Assembly: GCA_032834875.1 (NCBI GenBank)
Contig: CP135238.1
Location: 1,494,011 to 1,558,010, forward strand
From: Sulfuracidifex metallicus DSM 6482 = JCM 9184
GTDB lineage: Archaea > Thermoproteota > Thermoprotei_A > Sulfolobales > Sulfolobaceae
Length of the DNA: 64,000 nt
Direction of reading: 5' to 3'
In this document: positions 19,856 to 30,640 of the stretch, in pieces
Numbering within the stretch: the first letter of the stretch is position 1
Layout of the letters: the number at the start of each line of letters is the position of its first letter
Notes under the pieces: model-generated
The model's input: only the letters and a program-made list of their open reading frames with translations
Databases searched by the model: none
Told to the model about the DNA's origin: nothing
Position numbers and translations under genes: made by a program

Positions 19856-21348
19856 TCTAGAATTCTTCTGTAGGTCCTTTTTTGAAAATTACTTAATGGG
19901 TCGTTCATAGCATCTGGTATAGCTTCGATAATCTCTGAGGCTTTAAGGTGTTCTCCAAGCCTTTCATAAACGATGGAACCTGCAATTCCGTTAATGAATG
20001 CACCCATATATGACGACATAAAAGGATTTACCTTTCTTGCCATCAGCCCTGCTATTATGCCGGTTAAAACGTCTCCTGTACCTCCGACAGTCATAGCAGG
20101 ATTCCCCGTTTTATTCAGTTTAAACGTAATTCCTTCACTAGCAACGTCTACGAAACCCTTAAGTAATATGTTAACGTTATATTTGTTTGATATCTCGATC
20201 ACTTGTTTTATCCTTTCCTTAATTGAGGGCGATGGTTTAACTCCTGAGAAAATTTCGAACTCACCTGCATGAGGCGTGATCACGAAATTCTTGTTTAGCC
20301 TCATTCCTGCAGACGCCTTGAGTGCATCCGCGTCTAGCACAGTATGTTTGTTCATATCCATTAATAGCTTAACTATTTCTTTGGAAAACTCTCTTGTTTC
20401 TTGAGAAGTACCCATCCCTGGACCCACCACTACTGAATCAACCCTTTTTATTATCTCCTTAATATCATCTAAATTTGATTTGGAGAAATCATTTCCCTTT
20501 GTTTCAATTACTATCAAGTCAGGGGACCTTTCAGAGATTACTCTTGAAATTGACTCTGGAACCACAGCATATACAAGATCTACTCCAGTTTTAAGGGCGG
20601 CCATAGACGAAAAGTATGGAGCGCCAGAGAACTGATGGCTTCCACCAATTACCGCTACCCTCCCGTTATCTCCCTTTTTAGATCTAGGATCTCTTTTTGG
20701 CATATTAAGTAAAACGTCTCCTGGGCCCACGTATATTGAAGCTTCAAGCGGTATTCCAATTTTTCTTACTACTATGTTATTTAAGTTAGCTAAACCCCTC
20801 TTGATATCGTGAAAAGTTACAACTAGGTCAGCCCTAACGAAAACCTCGTTTACGCAGCCCTTATCAGCGTCGTAGCCTGATGGGAGATCTATAGATATTT
20901 TAAATCCCTTGCTATCATTGAAAGCTTGTATTGCACTCTTGAAGGGTTCTCTGGGTTCACCTTTTAGACCGGTTCCAAGCATCGCATCTACTAGGATATC
21001 TGCTTCAACGGGCTTTATCTGATCTCCATTTAAATTTCTAATTTTTACTGAATAGTCCATATCAATTATAGCGTTCAAATTAACTACGGCATCCTTATGT
21101 TTGTTTTCACCCAAGAGAATAACCTCTACTTCTACTCCCTCTTCTGCTAAGTGTCTTGCAACGACTAGACCGTCACCTCCCTTTCCTCCATGACCGGCAA
21201 AAATCACTGCCTTTTTCCCGGATAAATTTATCCTCTTCTTTATTTCATCTACTACAGATGAACCAGCGTTCTCCATAAGCAATAAAGTAGGTATTCCAAG
21301 TGCCTCACTATTTATTTCCAAAATTCTCATTTCCTTTGATGAAATCAT
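19852..21348 (-). CDS. nnr: Bifunctional NAD(P)H-hydrate epimerase/dehydratase
   Basis: A 498-residue fusion that repairs hydrated NAD(P)H. The N-terminal half (about 1-210) is the YjeF_N epimerase domain with ENAGSSVV, FAGHGGKGGDGLVVARHL and DAMLGTGLKGEP. The C-terminal half (about 220-490) is the ADP/ATP-dependent dehydratase with VVGPGMGTS, VITPHAGEF and the NPAMTVGGTGDVLTGIIAG catalytic loop (GTGD). The last residues (KRTYRRILE) lie at the junction with the tnpB element, so the extreme C-terminus may have been changed by insertion. Confidence 0.95.
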   Translation of the reverse strand: MISSKEMRILEINSEALGIPTLLLMENAGSSVVDEIKKRINLSGKKAVIFAGHGGKGGDGLVVARHLAEEGVEVEVILLGENKHKDAVVNLNAIIDMDYSVKIRNLNGDQIKPVEADILVDAMLGTGLKGEPREPFKSAIQAFNDSKGFKISIDLPSGYDADKGCVNEVFVRADLVVTFHDIKRGLANLNNIVVRKIGIPLEASIYVGPGDVLLNMPKRDPRSKKGDNGRVAVIGGSHQFSGAPYFSSMAALKTGVDLVYAVVPESISRVISERSPDLIVIETKGNDFSKSNLDDIKEIIKRVDSVVVGPGMGTSQETREFSKEIVKLLMDMNKHTVLDADALKASAGMRLNKNFVITPHAGEFEIFSGVKPSPSIKERIKQVIEISNKYNVNILLKGFVDVASEGITFKLNKTGNPAMTVGGTGDVLTGIIAGLMARKVNPFMSSYMGAFINGIAGSIVYERLGEHLKASEIIEAIPDAMNDPLSNFQKRTYRRILE

Positions 21349-21446
21349 GTGAAAGATATTCGAAAAGGATATATAAAAATTAAATAGTAATATAACTGCG
21401 TATTTTTTTGTTCCTCTTTTATTTTTCTCCTCTTCTTATTTCCTTC

Positions 21447-21890
21447 CTATCTCTTTGTCTTTATAATCTCAAGGGCCTTATCCGCGTGTTCTTCAGCTTT
21501 CTTCAACTTCTTTAGAATCTCTATTATTTTACCTTTTTCATCTATAATGAAAGTTATTCTCTGTGCACTAGTTCCTTTTTCATTTAGAACGCCATATACC
21601 TCACAAATTCTTTTTTCCTTATCAGAGACAACTGGAAACTTATTGCCATACTTTTCGGCGAATTTCTTTTGAGTGGAAATGGAATCTACACTCACGCCTA
21701 TGACTTCGGCGTTGTTTTCCTTGATTTGGTCATAGATTTCACTGAATCTCTCCATTTCCCTAGTACAGCCTGGGGTAAACGACTTAGGGTAAAAGTAAAG
21801 TATCACTTTCTTTCCCCTGTAAGAGGAAAGTTTCACGTTACCTTTAGAGGATTCGGCTTCGAAATCTGGAGCTTCTTGACCAATCTCCAT
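21447..21890 (-). CDS. bcp: Peroxiredoxin (Bcp/PrxQ type)
   Basis: This 147-residue thiol peroxidase has the peroxidatic cysteine in SFTPGCTREMERF (about 37-49), preceded by VILYFYPK. A second cysteine, KRICEVYGVL (about 91), is not at the usual PrxQ +5 position, so this looks like a 1-Cys or atypical 2-Cys form. It would reduce hydrogen and organic peroxides using a thioredoxin-type donor. It is followed on the minus strand by nnr, with a 98-bp gap holding T-rich sequence on the + strand. It is divergent from ppcA. Confidence 0.9.
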   Translation of the reverse strand: MEIGQEAPDFEAESSKGNVKLSSYRGKKVILYFYPKSFTPGCTREMERFSEIYDQIKENNAEVIGVSVDSISTQKKFAEKYGNKFPVVSDKEKRICEVYGVLNEKGTSAQRITFIIDEKGKIIEILKKLKKAEEHADKALEIIKTKR

Positions 21891-22041
21891 GGTTATGATT
21901 TTACCCTCTTCCCTTTATAAGCATCCACTCATTGAGAATGTATATGGTTACCTTGAGGAAAGAAATAAATTACTATAATGTTAATTTTATTGGTTCCTTT
22001 ATGAGAAAAAGATAAAAACTAAATCAAAGATGTAGAGTGAA

Positions 22042-23577
22042 ATGAGACTCATTCCTAGAACTATGTCAACACAGCATCCTGACAACGCCAGAGTACCAGA
22101 GTGGAGCAGAGGAGAGGCAATTGAGGGAGAGGATGAGGTAACTGAAGCTTTTCTAGCGTTTAGTAACTACAACGTTCAGGAGGTGATGTGGGACGCTGAA
22201 GGTAAGGACGTAGATACCCACGTAATAAGAAAGCTTTTTTCACGATATCCAGAATATTTCAAGAAGAGGCAAATTGGAGTTGACGTCTTTGTTACATACA
22301 GACTCCCAAATCCTAGAATAGAGGGTGCTGACAGAAAAGTATTCGCGGAAACATTGGAGAGCATACCGAATAATTTCGATATAGCTGAGAAATTCTACGG
22401 AAAGAACGCTATTCCAGTGTTTGAAGTTATTCTTCCTTTCACCACAGAGTCCATAGAGTTGATTGGAGTAGCAAAGTATTATGAAAAGGTGGTTGCCGGG
22501 AAACAAGACGTAAGACTTTGGGACGAGTTATACGTCAGAGATCTAGTGGGTGAGATACAACCTAAGACGGTTGAAGTGATTCCGTTAATAGAGGACAAAG
22601 ATTCCCTAATGAAAGCAGACGAGATTGTAGGTGGTTACGTTAAAGCCATTAAGCCGGCCTACGTAAGGGTCTTTCTAGCTAGATCCGATCCAGCTATGAA
22701 TTACGGTATGCTATCAGCTGTACTATCTGCAAAAGTCGCTTTAAGTAAGCTAAGCAAATTATCCAGAACCCTTAACATTAAAGTATTTCCTATAATTGGA
22801 GTGGGTTCACTTCCCTTCAGAGGAAACATGAATCCAGAAAACTACAAAAACGTAATGGAGGAATACAAAGGAGTATATACATTCACAATACAGTCGGCCT
22901 ACAAGTATGATTATCCTCCGGACGTTGTTGAAAAGTCCGTATCCGATATAAATAATTCTCCAATTTTGGAGCCAGTGGAGTTAGACTCAGACGTCGAGAT
23001 GTCGCTTAAGAATGTAGCTGACAACTTCACTGTATCGTATCAAGCGGTAATAGAGCCCTTGGCAGGAGTAGTGAATCAAGTTGCATCTTTGATGCCCAGA
23101 CGTAGAGCTAGAAAACTTCATATAGGACTCTTTGGATACTCTAGGAGCACGGGTAAGGTAACTCTACCTAGAGCAATATCCTTTACTGGAGCATTTTACT
23201 CCATAGGGATACCTCCAGAAATAATAGGTATATCGTCACTGTCATCTATGAAGGACGCAGATGTGGAAAACGTATTTTCTCAATATAAGTTCATAAAGGA
23301 TGATCTTAAACGAGCATTAAAGTACTTCAACTGGGAATCATTGGATTTACTGAAAGATGCATGGAAGATAGATGAAAAAGTGACCGCCCAAATTAAGAAG
23401 GATGCAGAATACGCAGAGAATAACCTTGGAATCAAAGTAGGCGAGGATAATTCATATGAATTTAAGAAACATAGGTTACTTAGCAGCATGTTTCTCCTTT
23501 CAGTAAAGGAGGGGGAAAACGCTGAGGCTAAACGCTTCCTTTATGAAATGGCATTAGTTAGAAAATCATTAGGATAA
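22042..23577 (+). CDS. ppcA: Archaeal-type phosphoenolpyruvate carboxylase
   Basis: The 511-residue enzyme carboxylates PEP to oxaloacetate, an anaplerotic step for the TCA and carbon-fixation cycles. The opening [16 protein letters not shown] is diagnostic of the archaeal PepcA family, which is half the size of bacterial PEPC. Later motifs include [28 protein letters not shown] and the [20 protein letters not shown] segment. The stop codon is followed after one base by the next gene, indicating an operon. Confidence 0.96.
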   Translation: MRLIPRTMSTQHPDNARVPEWSRGEAIEGEDEVTEAFLAFSNYNVQEVMWDAEGKDVDTHVIRKLFSRYPEYFKKRQIGVDVFVTYRLPNPRIEGADRKVFAETLESIPNNFDIAEKFYGKNAIPVFEVILPFTTESIELIGVAKYYEKVVAGKQDVRLWDELYVRDLVGEIQPKTVEVIPLIEDKDSLMKADEIVGGYVKAIKPAYVRVFLARSDPAMNYGMLSAVLSAKVALSKLSKLSRTLNIKVFPIIGVGSLPFRGNMNPENYKNVMEEYKGVYTFTIQSAYKYDYPPDVVEKSVSDINNSPILEPVELDSDVEMSLKNVADNFTVSYQAVIEPLAGVVNQVASLMPRRRARKLHIGLFGYSRSTGKVTLPRAISFTGAFYSIGIPPEIIGISSLSSMKDADVENVFSQYKFIKDDLKRALKYFNWESLDLLKDAWKIDEKVTAQIKKDAEYAENNLGIKVGEDNSYEFKKHRLLSSMFLLSVKEGENAEAKRFLYEMALVRKSLG

Positions 23578-23578
23578 A

Positions 23579-24385
23579 ATGACCAGAATATTGGTAAGTG
23601 GATTAGTTCCTTTTGATGCCGGTAAAACCACCTTTTCTTTAAAACTAATCTATCTTTTTAGCTCAATAGGAAAAAGGATATTTCCTTTCAAACCAGTAGC
23701 AGGTCACAATATCTGGTATAGTCAATATACAGTTCAGGAGTCTCTAAATCTGGGTCTTCTCATAGGGAACGATGCATTGAAATACTTTAAGGCCACAGGA
23801 ATAGATCCGCGTTACATAAATCCTGTATCAATAATCTCTGTTCCAATAGACCTTGAAAAGATTAACATGGATTTTCTAGAATATGAAAAATATATGTCGA
23901 GTGACTTCTTCTTTATGATGAGAAGATCTCGTTTTCTAGGCAGTAAAATAGAAGATCATTATTATGTTTCTAAAGCTATAAGAAAAATAATAATTAATTT
24001 AGAAGATGTTAATAAGTTAATAAAAAGATTTAATCCAATTGAGATAGACGACTTGGTTCAGGCGATTCTAGATTCTCATGAAGATGTGTCAAACAGTCTC
24101 CAGAATTTTTTGGGAAAAACTGAGCATGACTGTGAAATAATAGAGTCATATAATGATGCTATATCACCAGTTAGACTATCTCATTTAGATTATCTGTTTT
24201 TATTATCTCCAGGCAAGGCCTTTTTAGTGAAAGGAGATAGACTAATAAAGGTCTTGTCAGTGATGTCTTCTCCGCCCTGGGTCATAAGATCTGGTTCTAT
24301 ACTCAAGTATCTAAGCCGAGATATAATACGTTCTTTTGATCTTCCTGTTGATGACTCTATTATAGATGTCATATATAGGAAATGA
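23579..24385 (+). CDS. P-loop NTPase of unknown function
   Basis: The 268-residue protein has an N-terminal Walker A, SGLVPFDAGKTTFSLKL (DAGKTT), typical of the MinD/dethiobiotin-synthetase-like nucleotide-binding fold. An ISVPIDL strand is in the place of an effector region. The remainder is helical, with many Tyr and charged residues and no known domain that I recognise. It starts one base after the ppcA stop, so co-expression with PEP carboxylase is expected. A regulatory or cofactor-related role is possible, but nothing in the sequence proves it. Confidence 0.65.
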   Translation: MTRILVSGLVPFDAGKTTFSLKLIYLFSSIGKRIFPFKPVAGHNIWYSQYTVQESLNLGLLIGNDALKYFKATGIDPRYINPVSIISVPIDLEKINMDFLEYEKYMSSDFFFMMRRSRFLGSKIEDHYYVSKAIRKIIINLEDVNKLIKRFNPIEIDDLVQAILDSHEDVSNSLQNFLGKTEHDCEIIESYNDAISPVRLSHLDYLFLLSPGKAFLVKGDRLIKVLSVMSSPPWVIRSGSILKYLSRDIIRSFDLPVDDSIIDVIYRK

Positions 24386-24495
24386 GATAAACGATAAAGT
24401 AGTCATCGAAGCAGAAGGTCTAAAGGATAAAAATTTTTCTAAGAAGTCCTAAAAAATAAGAAGAAAGTTATAAATAAAATACTATGTTGCCTACT

Positions 24496-25554
24496 TTATT
24501 GTTTCGTTTGCAATGCTATTTTGCCGTTATTGGGATCGTATAGTTTACCGATCTGTCTCAAAGCTGCGAATGCTACTCCCATTCCTCTCTGCACATCTGG
24601 ATCCTTCAGTTCTCCTAAAATTGCCCACATTCCTTTTACTGGCTTTACGTTCTCTGTCTTTAAAGCTTCTCCAGTAGCACTTATTAAGTAAGTGAAGTAC
24701 TTGAAGTTATTAAGATCGATTGTAGCTAAGTCCTTTGTTATTTGATTCCAATAGGTCATCAAGTTAAGTGTGAAATCATTGACTACCCCGCCTATTATCT
24801 TTCCTAAGCTTTCCTCGTCTTTTATCAGTCCTTTTATTGGATCTAATACGCCGTTCTTACTTAGGTCTTTCAGTATGTCAAGCACATTCTTTACGGCGTT
24901 AACAGTGTCTTCGTCAGCTACGACATCAACTAGGTCTATTAGGTTGTCCCACTTTTCAATCAATCCTAAAGTTCTGTCGTTCACTATAGCTCCTAGTATC
25001 TTACCAAGGTATTCCTCATCAGTAAGCATTCCTCTTATAGGATCCAAAATTCCAGTCTTCTTTAGATCTCCGAAGAAGCCTAGCAAATACTTAAGGTTAG
25101 ATATGGTATCAGCGTCAGTGAACATCTCTACTAGGTCTAAAAGCTTGTTCCAATTTGTAGCTATTTCCATTGTTCTGTCGTTCACTATAGCTCCTAGTAT
25201 CTTACCAAGGTATTCCTCATCAGTAAGCATTCCTCTTATAGGATCCAAAATTCCAGTCTTCTTTAGATCTCCGAAGAAGCCTAGCAAATACTTAAGGTTA
25301 GATATGGTATCAGCGTCAGTGAACATCTCTACTAGGTCTAAAAGCTTGTTCCAATTTGTAGCTATTTCCATTGTTCTGTCGTTCACTATAGCTCCTAGTA
25401 TCTTACCAACGTACTCTTCGTCGTCCAGTACTCCTCTTATTACATCCAGAAGTCCTAACTTGTCAGCGCTTTGAATTATATCAAGCATTCTGTTTAGACT
25501 ATCTAATTTATCTTCAGAAAGAAGTTTATCTAAAGCATCAAGTTGGGTATTCAT
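24496..25554 (-). CDS. DUF1641-type helical repeat protein downstream of sqr
   Basis: This 352-residue protein consists of related helical units of about 67 residues, two of them identical (about 64-197), with motifs GKILGAIVNDRTMEIATNW and LDPIRGMLTDEEY. The C-terminal third, ending in YFTYLISATGEALKTENVKPV and VAFAALRQIGKLYDP, is like DUF1641 proteins that often sit next to FAD-dependent quinone reductases. I prefer ATG 25554 to a GTG at 25566 because GGTGAT (25568-25563), a strong ribosome site, spans the sqr stop 8 bp upstream. A role as membrane-associated partner of Sqr is inferred from context only. Confidence 0.8.
   Translation of the reverse strand: MNTQLDALDKLLSEDKLDSLNRMLDIIQSADKLGLLDVIRGVLDDEEYVGKILGAIVNDRTMEIATNWNKLLDLVEMFTDADTISNLKYLLGFFGDLKKTGILDPIRGMLTDEEYLGKILGAIVNDRTMEIATNWNKLLDLVEMFTDADTISNLKYLLGFFGDLKKTGILDPIRGMLTDEEYLGKILGAIVNDRTLGLIEKWDNLIDLVDVVADEDTVNAVKNVLDILKDLSKNGVLDPIKGLIKDEESLGKIIGGVVNDFTLNLMTYWNQITKDLATIDLNNFKYFTYLISATGEALKTENVKPVKGMWAILGELKDPDVQRGMGVAFAALRQIGKLYDPNNGKIALQTKQ
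24971..25410 (-). repeat. 201-bp perfect tandem repeat in the DUF1641 gene
   Basis: Units at 24971-25171 and 25172-25372 are identical by eye, with a period of 201 bp (67 codons). A third partial copy covers about 25373-25410 before diverging. More diverged units flank them, so the protein was already repetitive and one unit was recently duplicated. The reading frame is preserved. Confidence 0.93.
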
Positions 25555-25562
25555 TAAAAAAA

Positions 25563-27081
<1,519 letters not shown>

Positions 27082-27672
27082 ATGTTGTCATTAGAAGACA
27101 AGTACGTGGAAGTAAATGGAGTTAAGATACATTATCTAGAAAAGGGGGAAGGTAAACCCTTTCTATTATTTCATGGAGCTAGGTTTAACGCCTATACGTA
27201 TAAGGAAACTGGAACTATCGACGCAATAGCTGAAGTTGGATATAAAGCAATTTCTGTTGATTTTCCTGGTTACGGTAAGTCTTCCTCAGGCAACTTTGGA
27301 AGTTTGAGTGACTTTATCAACTCATTCGTTGATACAATGAAGCTAGATAAACCAATTCTTTTAGGTGCATCGATGGGAGGTGAGGCAGTTTTAGGTTTTG
27401 CTGTAACTCATCCTGAGAAGGTAAGAGGACTTGTACTAGTCGGCGCAGTTGGAGTTCCATCATACGAGAAGTATCTTCCTAAACTTGACGGTAAACCAGT
27501 CTTGCTGATCTGGGGCTCTCAAGATAGCGTTTCACCTAGGAGTAACGCTGAGCTCATACAAAGGTATATAAAGACCTCCAAGTTTTACAATGTAGGCAAG
27601 CAACATGCGTGCTATTTAGACGACGCAAATGGTTTCAATGTTAAAATAAAGGAGTTCCTGAAGGGTCTGTGA
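27082..27672 (+). CDS. Alpha/beta hydrolase
   Basis: The 196-residue protein has the alpha/beta-hydrolase core: FLLFHGARF oxyanion strand (about 28-36), the nucleophile elbow LLGASMGGEA (GxSxG, about 93-102), an acid in LLIWGSQDSVSP and a late His in GKQHACYL. It lacks a substantial cap domain, so it is a minimal esterase/lipase-like enzyme of about 200 residues. The stop codon overlaps the start of the next gene (TGATG), so translation is coupled. Substrate unknown. Confidence 0.88.
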   Translation: MLSLEDKYVEVNGVKIHYLEKGEGKPFLLFHGARFNAYTYKETGTIDAIAEVGYKAISVDFPGYGKSSSGNFGSLSDFINSFVDTMKLDKPILLGASMGGEAVLGFAVTHPEKVRGLVLVGAVGVPSYEKYLPKLDGKPVLLIWGSQDSVSPRSNAELIQRYIKTSKFYNVGKQHACYLDDANGFNVKIKEFLKGL

Positions 27673-28316
27673 TGTCAGATGAGGATCAAATATTAATGGA
27701 CAAGTTGAAAGATGTACTCGTAGATAGTAGGTACCTACAAGTTCTTCAGCATTTAAAGAAAGCTAATGTTGACTATGGTAAATCAATTATGCTTAACACC
27801 AAGATTCCAATACAAGACGTCGTAGATATTCTAGATTATTTAGAAAAGAAAGGATTAATAGAGAGAGTTCATGGCGCAACGTTGAAGAACACAGAAGCTA
27901 AGTTTAAACTTAGCTCTGAGGTACACAAGCATCATACGTATTATACTTTAACGAGAATCGGAGACCATCTTTTAAGGAAGCTTGACGAGAGGATGTTAAT
28001 TAAGGGTTACATAAATCTACTAAAGTCTGATGATCTATATTTGACTTTAGTGTCTCTTGCAGATCAGCTCAATGCAGATCATGCCTTAACTTATGCAAAG
28101 CTTACTCACAAGCCTATCGAGGAGATAATACCCAAGCTGGAGGAGTTAGAAAGGATGGGTATATTCGAGGAGGCTCAATCTAAAGTAATAAAGTTTGGAG
28201 ATAGAAAATCTAAACCTAAAAAGGAAACAAGAACCCATCATAAGTATTATGGCTTAACTAGAATAGGAGAGCTTGTAGTCAGAGAAATGAAACGTAAGGG
28301 CATTATAAGCCGTTAA
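27672..28316 (+). CDS. Tandem winged-helix DNA-binding protein
   Basis: A 214-residue protein with two similar halves. Each contains a winged-helix-like unit with a hallmark ending: KHHTYYTLTRIGDHLLRKL (about 92-110) and HHKYYGLTRIGELVVREM (about 190-207). DILDYLEKKGLIERVHG and PKLEELERMGIFEEAQ are the helix-to-wing portions. The duplication suggests a protein that binds DNA as a pseudo-dimer. I use ATG 27672, overlapping the hydrolase stop, in preference to an in-frame GTG three bases earlier. The target may be the hydrolase or sqr promoters; that is speculative. Confidence 0.75.
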   Translation: MSDEDQILMDKLKDVLVDSRYLQVLQHLKKANVDYGKSIMLNTKIPIQDVVDILDYLEKKGLIERVHGATLKNTEAKFKLSSEVHKHHTYYTLTRIGDHLLRKLDERMLIKGYINLLKSDDLYLTLVSLADQLNADHALTYAKLTHKPIEEIIPKLEELERMGIFEEAQSKVIKFGDRKSKPKKETRTHHKYYGLTRIGELVVREMKRKGIISR

Positions 28317-28356
28317 AATAAATGTAAGCTTGCGCGACGACAACGTAATTTTTGTT

Positions 28357-29292
28357 TTATTTATTCATCTTCTTTAATAATTCTGCTCTGAGAGAATATA
28401 CAGCATTCATTAGGGGTAATTTGATCAATTCCTCTTTTCTCTCTTCCATACTTTTCTGTAATAGCTGCTCAATTTCTCTCCTTACAATTAGTTCTATCAT
28501 CTTGGACTTTCTTTCGAGTATCCTCTTCGAAAAAATGCCCTTGCTTTCCAAGAATGATCTGTGCTCTTCAAACGTGTCAACTAGCTCCTTTATCCCCTCT
28601 CCTTTAGTTGCGATAGTTTTGAGAACTAACGGTTTCCATCCATCTCTGAAATTTATTTCTGCTGAATCTATAGCGAACTTAATCGAAATGTAGGAAGCCT
28701 CAGCCTCAGGTCTATCAGCCTTGTTGATTACGTAAAAGTCACCTATTTCCATTATTCCAGCTTTCAAAGCCTGGATTTCGTCCCCCGTTCCAGGAACTGT
28801 AAGGACAGCTATTGAATGAACACTGGATACTATCTCTGTATCAGTTTGTCCTGCGCCTACAGTTTCCACTATTATTCTATCAAAACCTAAACCGTCCAAT
28901 GCCTCTATTAGCATTAATGCCTCTGCAGATACTCCTCCAAGATGGCCTCTTGAAGCCAGACTCCTTATAAAGACGTTATCTAACATGGTTTTCTCCTGCA
29001 TCCTTATCCTATTTCCCATGAAGGAACCCTTAGTGAAAGGACTAGATGGATCTATCATTACGACTCCTACTTTATGTCCGCGTTTAAGATATTCCTCTAT
29101 GAGAGCACCTATTATTGTACTCTTACCAGCTCCTGGTATACCCGTTATTCCGATAGTGAAAGCTTTTCCCGCTCTTTTGCTTAGCTCCTCCAGGGCTATA
29201 AGTCCCTGTGGATCTACGTATTCTATTTTAGTCAGAAGTCTGGCTATTGAAAGCTCGTCTCCCTTGATAGCCCTATCAAGAAGTTCGCTCAA
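28357..29292 (-). CDS. meaB: Methylmalonyl-CoA mutase-associated GTPase MeaB
   Basis: This 311-residue G3E-family GTPase protects and reloads B12 in methylmalonyl-CoA mutase. Walker A is GITGIPGAGKST (about 48-59), switch region VMIDPSSPFTKGSFMGNRIRM (about 79-99), Walker B IIVETVGAGQTDTE, and NKAD for guanine recognition. Its start overlaps the end of the B12-binding mutase subunit by 17 bp, so both are expressed together. In Sulfolobales the mutase converts methylmalonyl-CoA to succinyl-CoA in the 3-hydroxypropionate/4-hydroxybutyrate cycle. Confidence 0.95.
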   Translation of the reverse strand: MSELLDRAIKGDELSIARLLTKIEYVDPQGLIALEELSKRAGKAFTIGITGIPGAGKSTIIGALIEEYLKRGHKVGVVMIDPSSPFTKGSFMGNRIRMQEKTMLDNVFIRSLASRGHLGGVSAEALMLIEALDGLGFDRIIVETVGAGQTDTEIVSSVHSIAVLTVPGTGDEIQALKAGIMEIGDFYVINKADRPEAEASYISIKFAIDSAEINFRDGWKPLVLKTIATKGEGIKELVDTFEEHRSFLESKGIFSKRILERKSKMIELIVRREIEQLLQKSMEERKEELIKLPLMNAVYSLRAELLKKMNK

Positions 29293-29707
29293 GCTTTTGG
29301 CCCCTCTTCTTCGCTACAGCTTCCTTGATGAATTCTGAGATTTCCTTTAGGTTTGAGCCTGGGATAAAGACATGATCTACGCCCATGTTTTTCAACGTTT
29401 GAATGTCCTGTGGAGGAATTACGCCTCCTACAACTAGAACTACATCGTCTATATGATTCTCTTTCATCAACTTTGTAATGTGGGGAATGAGTTCTAAATG
29501 AGCACCACTAAGTATGCTTATTCCAATTACATCCGCGTCCTCCTGTATCGCTGCCTTTACGATTTGTTCTGGAGTTTGCCTTAATCCAGTATATACTACT
29601 TCCATTCCAGCATCTTTAAGAGCTCTTGCTATTACCTTGGCACCTCTATCATGGCCATCTAAGCCAAGTTTAGCCACGATTACCTTGATTCTTTTCTCGG
29701 AAGACAT
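29276..29707 (-). CDS. Methylmalonyl-CoA mutase, cobalamin-binding subunit
   Basis: A 143-residue stand-alone B12-binding domain. LGLDGHDRGAKVIARAL carries the DxHxxG signature in which His is the lower ligand to cobalt; ISILSGAH and VVGGVIPPQD are the later conserved loops. The large catalytic subunit is not in this window. The start is set at ATG 29707 because the family begins MSSEKRIKVIVAKL; the open frame extends upstream but that part overlaps the divergent regulator gene and is not conserved-looking. Confidence 0.93.
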   Translation of the reverse strand: MSSEKRIKVIVAKLGLDGHDRGAKVIARALKDAGMEVVYTGLRQTPEQIVKAAIQEDADVIGISILSGAHLELIPHITKLMKENHIDDVVLVVGGVIPPQDIQTLKNMGVDHVFIPGSNLKEISEFIKEAVAKKRGQKLERTS

Positions 29708-29806
29708 CAAAGAACTGTAAACTTTAAAACGTTTAAACCTTTCGCAAGAATCATCTGTATAAAATTCTAGAAACTTTTTTGAGTTACAGAAAAGAGAGAT
29801 ATAGCA

Positions 29807-30214
29807 ATGGCAGAGCTTTCGGGAACAACGTTGAAGATCTATAACTACATGATAAAGCAGAAGAAACCAGTTAGGCTGACCAAGATACAGAGAGACTTGA
29901 ACATGAGTTCGAAATCCTTGGTTCACTATCATTTGAAGAAATTAATGGAAGAAGGTCTGATCAGAGAAGTGGATGACGGATATGTAGTCAGTAAGGTAGT
30001 TCTTGAGGACTACATAAGAATAAGGAATACCATACTTCCCAATTCTATGTTTCTCGCATCGTTCTTTCTTACTTCATTAGTAATATTCATTGCACTGTCT
30101 TTGTTTTATCAAGGTACGGGGGCAAGCGAGATTTTCGGATTTCTTTCAATATCTACTGCGGCTGTATATTTCATAAGAGATGTTTTAAAGAAAATGAAAA
30201 ATATATCAACTTAA
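29807..30214 (+). CDS. Winged-helix regulator with two C-terminal membrane helices
   Basis: The 135-residue protein combines an N-terminal winged helix (about 1-65: LSGTTLKIYNYMIK, SSKSLVHYHLKKLMEEGLI) with two hydrophobic segments (about 79-100 FLASFFLTSLVIFIALSLF and 108-122 IFGFLSISTAAVYFI). Membrane-tethered one-component regulators of this kind occur in Sulfolobales, but the signal is unknown. It is divergent from the B12-mutase gene with 99 bp between starts. Confidence 0.78.
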   Translation: MAELSGTTLKIYNYMIKQKKPVRLTKIQRDLNMSSKSLVHYHLKKLMEEGLIREVDDGYVVSKVVLEDYIRIRNTILPNSMFLASFFLTSLVIFIALSLFYQGTGASEIFGFLSISTAAVYFIRDVLKKMKNIST

Positions 30215-30244
30215 TTTATTTGTTACTTAAAATCAATTCATTCG

Positions 30245-30559
30245 TTATAGCTTTGCTATATAATAGTAAAATACTAGCAAGCTTGAAAATGCCATTACAA
30301 TCGTTACCAATGATGGGAAAATGTAAATTGGGTTCGAGTCATTTCTCCACATTATAAAATCAATTAAGAAGGAGAAGAATTCAGCTACCATTAAACCTCC
30401 AAGGATACTTAGAACCTTGGAAGTCTTGCTCTTAAATTCCTTATTTAATTTCAAAAACTCAATCAGTATTAACGCGGTAATTATAATTCCTATAGTTGCA
30501 ATACCTATGTGAATAAACCAGATTTTCAGCATTTTGAGATTAAGATGATTAGATCTCAC
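30245..30559 (-). CDS. Small membrane protein of unknown function
   Basis: A 104-residue protein with about three transmembrane segments (11-33, 46-66 and 80-102) separated by a basic loop (LNKEFKSKTSKV). No catalytic motif is visible and I do not recognise the family. It is convergent with the membrane-anchored winged-helix gene and divergent from a secreted-type protein, making a local cluster of three small membrane genes. Confidence 0.6.
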   Translation of the reverse strand: MRSNHLNLKMLKIWFIHIGIATIGIIITALILIEFLKLNKEFKSKTSKVLSILGGLMVAEFFSFLIDFIMWRNDSNPIYIFPSLVTIVMAFSSLLVFYYYIAKL

Positions 30560-30640
30560 TATATAAGGTTTTCCCTAAATTGTAGGACTAACTAAAAGCC
30601 ATGTTGAATTTCGAATAAGAATATAAATATAGTTATTAGA

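Noticed and set aside
24770-25474. 234-codon + strand frame opposite the DUF1641 gene
   Set aside because: It is the antisense of the tandem repeats; Ser/Ile/Pro-rich composition and dependence on the repeats mark it as a shadow.
29708-29932. N-terminal extension of the B12-binding mutase subunit
   Set aside because: The extra 75 residues are Cys/Phe/Leu-rich, unlike the family, and overlap the divergent winged-helix gene; the family start fits ATG 29707.
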